Of a stretch of DNA of 64,000 nt, positions 19,163 through 27,450 are shown in pieces. Under the pieces are notes generated by a model. It was not told the origin of the DNA and did no database searches. It was given only the letters and a program-made list of their open reading frames with translations. The position numbers and the translations under genes are program-made. Origin of the DNA: an uncultured Planctomycetaceae bacterium (GTDB taxonomy: Bacteria > Planctomycetota > Planctomycetia > Planctomycetales > Planctomycetaceae); NCBI GenBank assembly GCA_937916515.1, contig CALFSX010000215.1:45068-109067 (forward strand). Reading direction: 5' to 3'. The first letter of the stretch is position 1, and the number at the start of each line of letters is the position of its first letter.

Positions 19163-19168
19163 TATTTC

Positions 19169-19774
19169 ATGTCGTTGCGACCGTTCGCTTTAATGTCTGT
19201 GCTGATTTTGGCTGCCTGCAGTTCGCCGGCGAATTCTATTGCTGCCGCTGAACAGGCACCGGACACGTTCAAGGTACAGGTTGAAACCAGCAAAGGGAAT
19301 TTCACCATCGAAGTCACTCGCAAGTGGGCTCCCAATGGTGCTGATCGGTTTTACGAACTCGTCAAGAAGGACTTCTATAAAGATACGCGTTTCTTCCGCG
19401 TTGTTCCGGGCTTCATGGTGCAGTGGGGAATTAACGGCGATCCATCCGTTCAGAAGTCGTGGCGAGAAGCCACATTCAAGGATGATCCGGTCACGGCCTC
19501 AAATCAACGTGGCTATATCACCTATGCCAAAACGGGAGCACCGGATTCACGATCGACTCAGTTGTTCATCAACTTCGGCGACAATTCGTTTCTGGATAGT
19601 CAGGGGTTTGCTCCTTTCGGTCGGGTGACTGAGGGAATGGATGTGGTTGACAAGATTAACGCGGAATACAAAGAGCGTCCGGATCAGGGACGGATTCAGT
19701 CAAAGGGTAACGAATACCTGAAGGAGTCGTTTCCGAATTTGGACTACATCAAGTCAATCAAGCTGTTGAAGTAG
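19169..19774 (+). CDS. exported cyclophilin-type peptidyl-prolyl isomerase (lipoprotein)
   Basis: The 201-residue product begins MSLRPFALMSVLILAACSS, a signal peptide with lipobox LAAC, so it is probably a lipoprotein facing the periplasm. The cyclophilin domain follows: VETSKGNFTIEV, FYELV, DTRFFRVVPGFMVQWG, then STQLFINFGDN and FAPFGRV. These include the Arg of FFRV and the Phe/Gln of FMVQ, which form the catalytic pocket. It speeds folding of exported proteins by isomerising prolyl bonds. An intrinsic terminator starts 15 bases after the stop. It is divergent from birA, with about 110 bp between them. Confidence 0.93.
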   Translation: MSLRPFALMSVLILAACSSPANSIAAAEQAPDTFKVQVETSKGNFTIEVTRKWAPNGADRFYELVKKDFYKDTRFFRVVPGFMVQWGINGDPSVQKSWREATFKDDPVTASNQRGYITYAKTGAPDSRSTQLFINFGDNSFLDSQGFAPFGRVTEGMDVVDKINAEYKERPDQGRIQSKGNEYLKESFPNLDYIKSIKLLK

Positions 19775-19788
19775 ACGATCGTTGAATG

Positions 19789-19820
19789 AGCTCCGTTGCT
19801 GTTTGCGGCGGAGCTTTTTT
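19789..19820 (+). terminator. intrinsic terminator of the cyclophilin gene
   Basis: AGCTCCG and CGGAGCT pair across a 13-base loop, followed by six T residues after the stem. Confidence 0.88.
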
Positions 19821-19900
19821 GTTGCGCGCTGCTCCGCCACGGAATTTATTTTCGCACGTTTCGAATCAGGTTTGTAGCGGGAAACCAACTCACCGTCGCC

Positions 19901-19963
19901 ATTCCCGCGCAGGCGAGAACCCAGAGCGGTACGCTGGTTGGATTCCCGCATTCGCGGGAATGA
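19901..19963. repeat. ATTCCCGC-type inverted repeat pair
   Basis: ATTCCCGCGCAGGCGAGAAC at 19901 is followed 20 bases on by TGGATTCCCGCATTCGCGGG. The second contains ATTCCCGC and GCGGGAAT as a perfect 8-bp hairpin with a 4-base loop. Similar short elements are widespread in many bacterial genomes. Confidence 0.65.
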
Positions 19964-20145
19964 CGCGCGGGGGCGGATGATACGACACAGGTTTTGCTCC
20001 CGTCGGTGCGGGACTTTTTAGGGTGGATGGCCCGGGGGCTTTGGCCGGGGCTTTGTGGGTTGTCACCCACGGCGAGGCCAAAGCTTCTCCGAAGCTTTTG
20101 CCGCAGACATGCACGCTGGAAGTGTTTTTGCAAAACTAATAGCAT

Positions 20146-20216
20146 CGTTTAACCCGACTCGTAGAGGAGGACTTCGGCAGGTTGCAGTGGGCCTCCTCTA
20201 CGAGTCGGGTTAAACG
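20146..20216. repeat. perfect 25-bp inverted repeat
   Basis: The arms 20146-20170 and 20192-20216 are exact reverse complements over 25 bases, starting CGTTTAACCCGACTCG, with a 21-base loop. No T-run follows on either side. No second copy was noticed in this window. Confidence 0.9.
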
Positions 20217-20250
20217 GAAAACGCATCATTTCCCACCGCGCAACGTCTAT

Positions 20251-20685
20251 TTAGATCTCGTCGCGCGTTTGCATGAACAGAGCTTTCTTTTCGCCCGGCA
20301 ATGTAAAGTCGAAGCCGCATGATTGGAAGAAGCCGTCGGCTGATGTGATGGCCATGACTTCCAGCACGTTGCGGCTGCGAGCCAGTTCGACGCAGTTTTC
20401 CACCAGTTGCCGTCCAAGCCCTCGTCCCTGCATTTCGGGCAGCACGGCAAGGCTGCGGACTTCTGCCAGTTTGGAAGAATAGATTTCCAAAGCGGCGAAA
20501 CCAACCAGCGTGTCGTCAGCGCACGCGACAAAGCCAAATGCAATCAGGTCGTTCAGCTCGTCCTGAGTTCTTGGCAGCAGCCGATTGGCTTTCACGAATG
20601 TTTCAATAAGTTGAGTCAGTTCCGGAACGTCATCACGAGTTGCCGGGCGAACATAGACGTGTGGAGCTGGGACGGGTTCAGTCAT
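20251..20685 (-). CDS. GNAT-family N-acetyltransferase, ArgA-like
   Basis: The 144-residue protein is a single GNAT domain. It has VYVRPATRDDVPEL at the start, the acetyl-CoA loop VLPEMQGRGLGRQLVE (about residues 84-99) and a C-terminal FFQSCGFDF. The segments LLPRTQDELN and AEVRSLAVLPEMQGRG are close to those of the acetyltransferase half of N-acetylglutamate synthase, the first step of arginine biosynthesis. Stand-alone ArgA-type GNAT proteins exist, so that role is plausible but not certain. No arg genes are adjacent. It follows cinA at about 75 bp on the same strand and may belong to a separate transcript. Confidence 0.82.
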   Translation of the reverse strand: MTEPVPAPHVYVRPATRDDVPELTQLIETFVKANRLLPRTQDELNDLIAFGFVACADDTLVGFAALEIYSSKLAEVRSLAVLPEMQGRGLGRQLVENCVELARSRNVLEVMAITSADGFFQSCGFDFTLPGEKKALFMQTRDEI

Positions 20686-20758
20686 TAATGCAGAGTGTTT
20701 TCGATCGTTAGTGTTTCAGGCTGGCGTTGGAATTTGCGGAAGCCTGCAAAGCAATGGG

Positions 20759-21976
20759 TTAAAGGGATTTCAGGTGAAGTCGAAGTTGATTCAGCGCGCT
20801 GCGAGCGGCTCGATTTCGAAAAATGGCCAAGTTGCCCGTCATGCTGACATCCTGAATAACGTTCAGGTTTTTGCCAGCAACAATCACGCTTCCTTTTTGC
20901 TGCCGAACGCCGGATTCGTGTACAAGATACGTCGGTGAAGACATGATTACATAGTCGGCGGTTCCATCATCTAAAAGTTTTTCCGCCTGCATTCTCAACG
21001 CCGGTTCCCATGCTTCCTTATCATCCGGAGTTGCTGTGTTCGATAATGACATGGCTGTCGGGAAAAGTCGGCTGTAAGAAACTCGACTGGCAATCTCTTC
21101 GGTTTCGGTCAGCCATTGTCCGATCAAGCCGCCGGTTGTGGGGCCTTCCAGAAGTGCTATGCTCAGCCCTTTATCCAATAATTGTTGCCCAACAACTTCG
21201 TGAAGTTCGATTTCACCTTCGCCAAATACGGCATCTCCCAGACGCGTTCGAATATCTTCTTTAACGCCGTCTGCCAGCATATCGCACTCGTCATAGCTTC
21301 CGGCTCGAGCCGTAACTGACAGCGTGATGACTGCCTGACTGGCGGTAATACCAACTTCGGGGTTGCGCCCGCGAGCAGTCAGGTCGCCCAGCAGTCGTTC
21401 TGCGTCTGATTCTCCATAGCCAAACGTTCGAACCGTTGAGCGTTTGACGAACACCGTGCTGGTGGGCAGGTGATCGGTCAGCTGCTCCAGAAACATTCGT
21501 TTCATTTCTGTGGGAACTCCCGGAAGTACAGCGATGGTGCATTCGGGGTCTGACAGGTTCATGAGGATGCCGGGAGCCGTCCCGTGAGCGTTATGAATAC
21601 TAACGGAATTTTCGGGTCGCAGCGCCTGCACTTTGTTGCGTTCGGGCATTTCTCGCCCACGACTTTGGAACAACGATTCGATGTGATGTAGAGAATCTGC
21701 ATCTTCGATCAGCGGTTGGTTGAAGGCTTCCGCCAGCGTGTCGCGAGTGATGTCGTCAAGGGTTGGCCCAAGTCCGCCTGTGATCAGCACCAGGCGAGAC
21801 CGCTTGGCGGCTTCCTGATAAATGCGAATCATGGCGGCACGATCGTCGGCAACCGTTGTATGGCGTTGGATTGTCCAGCCGCGTCCTTCCAGTTCGATAC
21901 TTAGCCATTGGCTGTTTGTGTCCAGTCGTGCTCCACAGGTAAGTTCGGAGCCGATGGCAATGATCTCTGCCTTCAT
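20759..21976 (-). CDS. cinA: CinA-family protein with degenerate amidohydrolase domain
   Basis: At 405 residues it has the usual two-domain size. Residues 1-170 form the MoCF/COG1058 domain with IIAIGSELTCG, DTNSQWLS, ITGGLGPTLDDITRD and LPGVPTEM. From about 245 a CinA/PncC-type domain follows. PncC deamidates nicotinamide mononucleotide in pyridine-nucleotide recycling, using a serine in a motif like SCTGG. Here the equivalent reads EGPTTGGLIG, and the usual TGIAGPxGG segment reads MSSPTYLVHES, so the second domain probably lacks that activity. The N-terminal domain looks intact. The start ATG overlaps the stop of the upstream glycosyltransferase as ATGA, so translation is likely coupled. 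Confidence 0.9.
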   Translation of the reverse strand: MKAEIIAIGSELTCGARLDTNSQWLSIELEGRGWTIQRHTTVADDRAAMIRIYQEAAKRSRLVLITGGLGPTLDDITRDTLAEAFNQPLIEDADSLHHIESLFQSRGREMPERNKVQALRPENSVSIHNAHGTAPGILMNLSDPECTIAVLPGVPTEMKRMFLEQLTDHLPTSTVFVKRSTVRTFGYGESDAERLLGDLTARGRNPEVGITASQAVITLSVTARAGSYDECDMLADGVKEDIRTRLGDAVFGEGEIELHEVVGQQLLDKGLSIALLEGPTTGGLIGQWLTETEEIASRVSYSRLFPTAMSLSNTATPDDKEAWEPALRMQAEKLLDDGTADYVIMSSPTYLVHESGVRQQKGSVIVAGKNLNVIQDVSMTGNLAIFRNRAARSALNQLRLHLKSL

Positions 21977-23103
21977 GATTGTTTCGTGCTCGTTCGCGAT
22001 TCCATGGGAATTGTCTTTGCAGAACTCCCCTTTTGGTGAATGTCCTGATACAGGGCAAGTGTTTCTTCAACCATGCGATCAGCGGTGAATTTTTCTTCCA
22101 CAAGTTTTTGACCGGCGACGGCAATTCGATGTGCAAGGCTGTGGTCGTTGAGAAGCTCCAGCATGCGATCGGCAAGTGCTCGGCTATCTGACGGAGGCAC
22201 AACAAGGCCGTTGACGTTGTCTTCCAGAATGCTCAGGATTCCGCCCACACCAGAAGCGATCGCCGGGCGCCCCAACGCCATTGCTTCCAGCATGATGACT
22301 CCAAAACCCTGTTGCAAAGATGGCAGGCAGAAGATGTCAATGGCTGTCAGGTACGCTGACATGGCCGTGCTGTCATCGACAAACGTGACCTGCTTGTCCA
22401 GTTCCAGCGATGTTGCCAGACGCCTTAAGTTTCGTTCTTCCGGGCCGGAGCCCGTTACGACAATCCGGATCTTCACGCCGGAATCCAGAACACGGTGACA
22501 CGCTCTTAAGAAAAACGAACCACCTTTGATAACTTCCAGCGGTCCTGCCATGCCGATGACGGGGACTCGGTCTTCCTGGAAAATGGGTGGCACCTTTCGA
22601 TCCAGGTCCAGCGGAACCCCCGGCAAAATGACTCGCTGTTCAATTTGGTCCAGTCGACTGGGCAGGGCAGCTCGCACGCTTTCGCTGACGCAGATGATCG
22701 CGCGACACAAAGAGTTCGGCGTCGATAGCAGAACTCGCGTGGCTTCGCCCTGATCCGTCAGAGACAGCACTACCGGGCGGTCCAGTGTTCTTCCCAGCCA
22801 TAATGCCTGAGGCAGCATTTTGGGCCCTTGAACATGAATCACATCCGGAGGTTGTTCTTCCAGTTGATTAAGCACGGTTCTGCGGACAACTCGACCCCAG
22901 ACCGGAACGGTATAACCGGGAACTCGAATGATTTTAACACCGCGTGTCAGATTCGGGTCCAGTGGTTGAGCGCGCGTGCACAACACAATGGCTTCAATGC
23001 CACGAGATTCCAGGCCGCTCGCGAGTCTCATGGTAAGAATCGAGGAACCGCGAAAAGACAATTCGCCGGTCAGCAGCAGGACTCGTTCAACAGAATCTGA
23101 CAT
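21973..23103 (-). CDS. glycosyltransferase family 4 (GT-B fold)
   Basis: The 376-residue enzyme has a GT-B layout: GELSFRGSSILTMRLASGL at the donor/acceptor cleft of the N-domain, VIHVQGPKMLPQALW in the middle, and a C-domain with GMAGPLEVIKGG, VVTGSGPEERNL and PSLQQGFGVIMLEAMALG. The usual EX7E motif that binds the nucleotide sugar reads Q-X7-E here, keeping only the second Glu. It should transfer a sugar from a nucleotide donor to a glycan or lipid; the acceptor is unknown. It is the upstream member of a two-gene unit with cinA, an unusual partner for a glycosyltransferase. Confidence 0.88.
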   Translation of the reverse strand: MSDSVERVLLLTGELSFRGSSILTMRLASGLESRGIEAIVLCTRAQPLDPNLTRGVKIIRVPGYTVPVWGRVVRRTVLNQLEEQPPDVIHVQGPKMLPQALWLGRTLDRPVVLSLTDQGEATRVLLSTPNSLCRAIICVSESVRAALPSRLDQIEQRVILPGVPLDLDRKVPPIFQEDRVPVIGMAGPLEVIKGGSFFLRACHRVLDSGVKIRIVVTGSGPEERNLRRLATSLELDKQVTFVDDSTAMSAYLTAIDIFCLPSLQQGFGVIMLEAMALGRPAIASGVGGILSILEDNVNGLVVPPSDSRALADRMLELLNDHSLAHRIAVAGQKLVEEKFTADRMVEETLALYQDIHQKGSSAKTIPMESRTSTKQS

Positions 23104-23237
23104 GAATCAAAGCCGTCCGGCTGGTGCCGTGTCACAATGAAATTGATGGAATGTATGTCGCTGGAACAATTAGTGTCCTGGCGTGACACAAACGCGAGCA
23201 GAGGCAACGGCTCTCACCAGACAAGGCCACCGAAATA

Positions 23238-23915
23238 CTAGTTTCGTGTCGATCTTGGACGTGACAGAATTTCGTTGATCAAAATTGCGTTGCGTACGCC
23301 TTGAGGATCTTTCATCAATGCCGCCACGTTGGTGGCCGTTTTTGTTTTTCGACGTGCCGCAATGGATGGCCGAGAAGCATCGCCGGCTCCTCCAAGGTGG
23401 CTTTGAACACTTTTTGTGATTGTGTTTTCGACGTACTCATCCACGTCGTGATCCAGATAAGTGTCCACGTGTTTTCCGATGTAGGAGTCCACGTGTTCAC
23501 TAACGCTGGAGCCAATTCGTCGTTCGTTAGGTTTACGAGAGCGAGACTGTCCTGTTTGCGGAGCCGCGTTCGCACGCTTCTTTTTTTGCTTGGCGGCTGC
23601 CAGTTGGCTGGTTGCCTGAGCCGCACGCCTTCGGACGTTCGCTTCTTCACGTCGATTGTCGGCACGTTCCTGGTCACGCTGAGCCTGGATGTCGTCGTTG
23701 GCCGCTGCTCGATTTCCCTGACGATTGGCTGGCTGTCTACCGGTCACTTCCTGAAGAAACGAATCGATTTCACTTTGAACGCGGTCGTTGCCTGCTGGCC
23801 TGCCTACGCGTTCCTGTTTCTTCCTGGCTTCTACCTTTTCTGTTGCGGCCTTGATGATGGACTGCACCACGCTGAACGCGATTACGATCAGAAAGAAGAT
23901 TAGCTTAACGTTCAT
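23238..23915 (-). CDS. membrane-anchored charged protein with HVD/YV repeats
   Basis: The 225-residue protein has one N-terminal membrane span (about residues 4-22), then about 110 residues rich in Arg, Gln, Ala and Glu with coiled-coil character. Near 135-165 there are imperfect short repeats: HVDSYIGK, HVDTYLDH and DVDEYVEN. It ends in a basic region. I recognise no domain and assign no function. The pattern suggests a cytoplasmic scaffold tethered to the membrane. It starts 177 bases after floA ends on the same strand, so it may be in the flotillin transcript. Confidence 0.7.
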   Translation of the reverse strand: MNVKLIFFLIVIAFSVVQSIIKAATEKVEARKKQERVGRPAGNDRVQSEIDSFLQEVTGRQPANRQGNRAAANDDIQAQRDQERADNRREEANVRRRAAQATSQLAAAKQKKKRANAAPQTGQSRSRKPNERRIGSSVSEHVDSYIGKHVDTYLDHDVDEYVENTITKSVQSHLGGAGDASRPSIAARRKTKTATNVAALMKDPQGVRNAILINEILSRPRSTRN

Positions 23916-24091
23916 TGGAAAACCTCTACAGCGTGGACCGCTGACTCATGGCTAAAGAAGTCCGTGCGTCGCACTTCGGTACCAGAAAGCCACATTTCAG
24001 ACTTGTCTTCTATCATCCTGTAAACCGCTGTTGTGTTGAATGGCAAACTCATGGTGAGTGGTTTGCCCGCAACGATCTACCGTTTTTTTGG

Positions 24092-25126
24092 TTAGTCTTT
24101 TCCACTTGTGCCGGCAATTGAATCACGCATGTTGGTGTCGGCCTGCAGGTTTTTGAGATCGTAAAAATCCAGCAGTCCCAGTTTGCCTGAAGAAAATGCT
24201 TCGGCGATTGCTTTTGGCACCTGAGCTTCTGCAAGCACGACCTTTGCTCGGTTTTCCTGAATGCGTGCGACCATTTCCTGTTCGCGAGCCGTCTGGTCAG
24301 CTCGCAACTGTTCGGCCTTCGCTTGAGCAACTCGCATGTCAGCTTCTGCCTGATCGGCAGACAGTCGGGCGCCGATGTTTTCTCCTACGTCAATATCTGC
24401 GATGTCGATGGAAACGATTTCGTACGCGGTGTTGCCTTCCAGCCCCTGACCAAGCACGATTTTTGAAATGCTGTCTGGGTTCTCAAGAACTTTTTTGTAC
24501 GAGTGGGTAGAACCAATGGCCTGGACAATTCCCTGGCCAACTCGAGCAATCACGGTTTCTTCTGTGGCTCCACCGATCAGCTGGCTGATGTTTGTGCGAA
24601 CAGTCACGCGTGCTCGCGCACACAGCTGAATTCCATCTCCGGCGACAGCGTCCAAAGTGCCAGCCGAACGTTTGGGGTCAGGGCAGTCAATCACTTTGGG
24701 ATAAACGCTCGTTCGAACGGCGTCCAGAATGTCTCGTCCGGCAAGGTCAATGGCTTGAGCCGTTTCCCAGTCGAGGTCGATTTGAGCTCGCTGAGCCGCA
24801 ATCAGTGCTCGAATGACATTCGGAACGTTGCCGCCCGCCAGGTAGTGAGCTTCCAGGTTTTTGGGAGTGATTGGGTAGCTTTGAGTCAGTCCCGCCTGCA
24901 CGGCCATAATCATGCTGCGCACGATGACAGTGGGGTTCACCTTTCGAAATCGCATCGTGATCAGGTCAACAATGCTAATTCCAGCTCGCGTCATTTTGCA
25001 CTGCAGCCACAAACTGGCAAACTGAGCGAAGATCGCCAGAAAAATGATGAAGACCAGCAGGATGACAACAATGCCCACCCATGCACCCGGACTCAAATCG
25101 GCTAATGTCAAAACGTTGGAAATCAT
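24092..25126 (-). CDS. floA: flotillin-like protein FloA (UPF0365)
   Basis: The 344-residue protein has an N-terminal hydrophobic hairpin (about residues 15-40) and then an SPFH-like domain with the family's conserved segments: [39 protein letters not shown] and [16 protein letters not shown] coiled coil rich in [10 protein letters not shown] follows. FloA proteins form membrane microdomains (functional rafts) with NfeD-type partners. The nfeD-like gene lies upstream on the same strand, but about 380 bp away because two repeat elements sit between them. Length and order agree with the floA family. Confidence 0.95.
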   Translation of the reverse strand: MISNVLTLADLSPGAWVGIVVILLVFIIFLAIFAQFASLWLQCKMTRAGISIVDLITMRFRKVNPTVIVRSMIMAVQAGLTQSYPITPKNLEAHYLAGGNVPNVIRALIAAQRAQIDLDWETAQAIDLAGRDILDAVRTSVYPKVIDCPDPKRSAGTLDAVAGDGIQLCARARVTVRTNISQLIGGATEETVIARVGQGIVQAIGSTHSYKKVLENPDSISKIVLGQGLEGNTAYEIVSIDIADIDVGENIGARLSADQAEADMRVAQAKAEQLRADQTAREQEMVARIQENRAKVVLAEAQVPKAIAEAFSSGKLGLLDFYDLKNLQADTNMRDSIAGTSGKD

Positions 25127-25155
25127 ATGCTTGTTCCTGTTCAGGAAGTTATTCT

Positions 25156-25241
25156 AACAAGGGCTTCGCCCTTGACCCGGTGGCGTGGAGCGCCCAAAAA
25201 CTTAGGACGTTCGAATCGCCGAGTCGCTCCGTTGTTGCTTC
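25156..25241 (+). repeat. dispersed intergenic element A, copy 2
   Basis: Starts AACAAGGGCTTCGCCCTTG, then CCGGTGGCGTGG, TTCGAATCGCCGAGTCGCTC and GTTGTTGCTTC. It is the shortest clear copy, missing the CAACATGCGCGC end. Confidence 0.88.
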
Positions 25242-25297
25242 AAAATAATGGGCTCATCATTTTGGGTAAGACTTTAAATGGACAACGCCAAGTCTCA

Positions 25298-25370
25298 ATC
25301 AGCCGCAGGGCGTTAGCCCGGTTTTCTTTCGGTGACCCGCACAAACCGGGGCTAACGCCCTGCGGCTGAT
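25298..25370. repeat. long inverted repeat B, copy 1
   Basis: Arms 25298-25324 and 25343-25370 are reverse complements apart from one missing G. The left arm begins ATCAGCCGCAGGGCGTTAGC. A second copy lies at 49574-49647. Confidence 0.92.
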
Positions 25371-25506
25371 GTGGGTCACAGAAATACTGATGTTTCATTT
25401 AGCCTGGCGATTTCCAACTAAGTAATGAAGTCATGGCTGATGTTTTCCAACCTCAGTTGCTGACCCTGAATATGCAAAATTTGTTTTGGCAATGTTTTTT
25501 CAGTAA

Positions 25507-26163
25507 CTAACTATCTTCCGGGATTTCAAAACCGACGATGTCGTCTGTTTCTGATGCAGACCGAGTTACATCTTCGAACTCTGCCACCAGTAATGTATCA
25601 GCATCCGGATCCGTTTGGCTACCGCTTGGGGCCACAGAAGTTGCTGATCCGTTTGCTGTTGTGGTGCATTTTTTGACAACCAACCGATTTCCCCTGACAT
25701 CTACGACCTGAACGGGGCTTCCCGATTCAATGATCATTCCCAGCGATTCTGCGTGAAAACGTTCGTTGTTGATCATCACCATACCTCCGGGCGTCAGCAA
25801 AGAAGCGGTTGTTCCCACCTTCCCCACCAGCGATTGCAGGGGATTACGGTTTTGCGGATTGCCAACGGGAGGATCAGCCGCCGGGCCTCGCAACACGATG
25901 TGGTCGCCAAGTGCGGTGTTTTGCAGCAAAAACAGCACCCCACCCAAAACGGAAGGAATGCCCAGCAACCAGAAGGCTGCGTATGTCCAGAAAAATCCCG
26001 GACTTGTGCCCCACCACGCCTGCCAGGCGCTCCAGGCAGAAATCAGCAACGAAATGGCGGACAGGATACCGATCATTCCGAAGCTGGGAATCATCAGTTC
26101 CAAAGCCAGAAGGAACAGGCCGACGATTAGTAAAATTGTTGCCAGAACACCTGCGTCAGGCAT
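25507..26163 (-). CDS. NfeD-like membrane protein
   Basis: The 218-residue protein has three to four membrane spans in residues 5-105, then a small beta domain: LVGKVGTTASLLTPGGMV, NERFHAES and VQVVDVRGNRLVVKK. This is the OB-fold found at the end of NfeD proteins, which partner flotillin-type SPFH proteins in the membrane. floA follows on the same strand. I chose the ATG at 26163 because AAGGTGAG stands just upstream, while the frame opens three codons earlier at a GTG inside that sequence. The tail after the OB-fold (about 50 residues) is Ser/Thr/Asp-rich and probably disordered. Confidence 0.88.
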   Translation of the reverse strand: MPDAGVLATILLIVGLFLLALELMIPSFGMIGILSAISLLISAWSAWQAWWGTSPGFFWTYAAFWLLGIPSVLGGVLFLLQNTALGDHIVLRGPAADPPVGNPQNRNPLQSLVGKVGTTASLLTPGGMVMINNERFHAESLGMIIESGSPVQVVDVRGNRLVVKKCTTTANGSATSVAPSGSQTDPDADTLLVAEFEDVTRSASETDDIVGFEIPEDS

Positions 26164-26444
26164 GATACTCACCTTACAAAGTACGAAAGCGTGTTTGAAT
26201 ATCCGGTCGATTGTTGGCGACCCGTTGAAGCCCGGAAGTTGGCACTTCGCTGCTTTCGGCGATTGTCTTCTCTTTTTAAATGTCTGTTTCTGTTTGCGAC
26301 CGTAAATTGTCTTCCAAACGGATGGGTTTCTTTTGTCTTAGCGATTCTACGCATGGCCTGCTGTTATTCGCGAGCCTCTACGCTAACTTGACGGCTTTCG
26401 ACGATATCTTCCTTTATTTGGTCCGGCGTGATCCAGCAATCTGC

Positions 26445-27428
26445 ATGTCCGAATACCGATCAACCATTGTTTGCAATTCTGCCGCCGAAGCTGCGGATTT
26501 GCTGAAAAATGGCCGTTTGGTGGCCTTCCCAACGGAAACGGTGTACGGGCTGGGTGCGGATGCAAGAAATTCCGATTCTGTCGCCGGAATCTTCGAATCC
26601 AAACAACGTCCCACGTTTGACCCGCTGATTGTACACGTGGCCAACGAATCGGCTGCCCGACGACTGGTGACCGAATTTTCGCCGCTTGCCGAACGGCTGG
26701 CCGCAGCATTTTGGCCGGGGCCTTTGACTCTGGTTCTTCCAAAACGACCCGAAATATCTGATTTAGTAACTTCCGGTCTGCCCGGCGTGGGGGTGCGAGT
26801 TCCCAATCATCCGGTGGCGCTGGAACTTCTGCGTCTTGCCGATTGTCCCATCGCGGCACCCAGCGCCAATCTGTTCGGACGCATCAGCCCCACAACGGCT
26901 CAGCACGTGCTGGACGGGCTGAATGGCCGAATTGACGGCGTTCTGGATGGCGGCGCGTGCGGTGTGGGAGTCGAATCAACCGTGCTGTCGCTGATGACCG
27001 AACAGCCCACGGTTCTGCGTCCCGGCGGCTTGCCCATTGAAGATATTGAAGCCGTGATCGGTCCGGTTTTGCGAGCATCCGCGAATTCTGCACTGGACGA
27101 TGCCGCTCAATTGGCCCCTGGAATGCTTAGCCGACATTATTCTCCCACGACGCTTCTAAGGCTGATTGAGCCCGATTCCTTTGCAATCGCGATGGAAGGT
27201 CAGAAATGTGGCTTGATGACTTACGGCCCCATTCACGACAATGGAAACTTCAGTAAAGTCCAGCAACTGTCGGAATTCTCTGACCTGAAAACCTGTGCGG
27301 CAAACTTTTTTGCGGCCCTCAGAAGTCTCGACGCAGCAGGTCTGGACGTTATCATCGCCCGACGGTTCCCTGAGACCGGGTTGGGAATTGCTCTCAACGA
27401 CCGACTGCAACGAGCCGCCTGTCGATAA
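26445..27428 (+). CDS. sua5: L-threonylcarbamoyladenylate synthase (Sua5 type)
   Basis: The 327-residue enzyme makes threonylcarbamoyl-AMP from threonine, bicarbonate and ATP, the first step of the t6A modification at position 37 of ANN-decoding tRNAs. The YrdC domain (residues 1-200) shows VAFPTETVYGLGADA, ESKQRPTFDPLIVHV, WPGPLTLVL, VGVRVPNHPVA and APSANLFGRISPT. The linker PGMLSRHYSP leads into the smaller Sua5 domain ending PETGLGIALNDRLQRAA, so it is the two-domain form. The start at 26445 (MSEYRST) matches the family; the frame extends 55 codons further upstream without family-like sequence. The membrane protein at 27451 follows 22 bases later. Confidence 0.95.
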   Translation: MSEYRSTIVCNSAAEAADLLKNGRLVAFPTETVYGLGADARNSDSVAGIFESKQRPTFDPLIVHVANESAARRLVTEFSPLAERLAAAFWPGPLTLVLPKRPEISDLVTSGLPGVGVRVPNHPVALELLRLADCPIAAPSANLFGRISPTTAQHVLDGLNGRIDGVLDGGACGVGVESTVLSLMTEQPTVLRPGGLPIEDIEAVIGPVLRASANSALDDAAQLAPGMLSRHYSPTTLLRLIEPDSFAIAMEGQKCGLMTYGPIHDNGNFSKVQQLSEFSDLKTCAANFFAALRSLDAAGLDVIIARRFPETGLGIALNDRLQRAACR

Positions 27429-27450
27429 CTTTGATCCGAACGGTAGATAA

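Larger units (their letters stand above)
19821..20250. other. repeat-rich gene-free region
   Basis: About 430 bp between the cyclophilin terminator and the acetyltransferase stop. It contains a pair of ATTCCCGC-type repeats (19901-19963), a G/C-rich hairpin-prone stretch around 20020-20100 and a perfect 25-bp inverted repeat (20146-20216). No ORF here is supported. Confidence 0.7.
25127..25506. other. gap between nfeD-like gene and floA, filled by two repeats
   Basis: Element A (25156-25241) and long inverted repeat B (25298-25370) occupy most of this 380-bp gap. The rest is A/T-rich and could hold a separate floA promoter. No ORF is supported. Confidence 0.75.

Noticed and set aside
19901..20216. 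CRISPR-like or integron-like array
   Set aside because: The repeats differ from each other, spacing is irregular and no cas or integrase gene is near.
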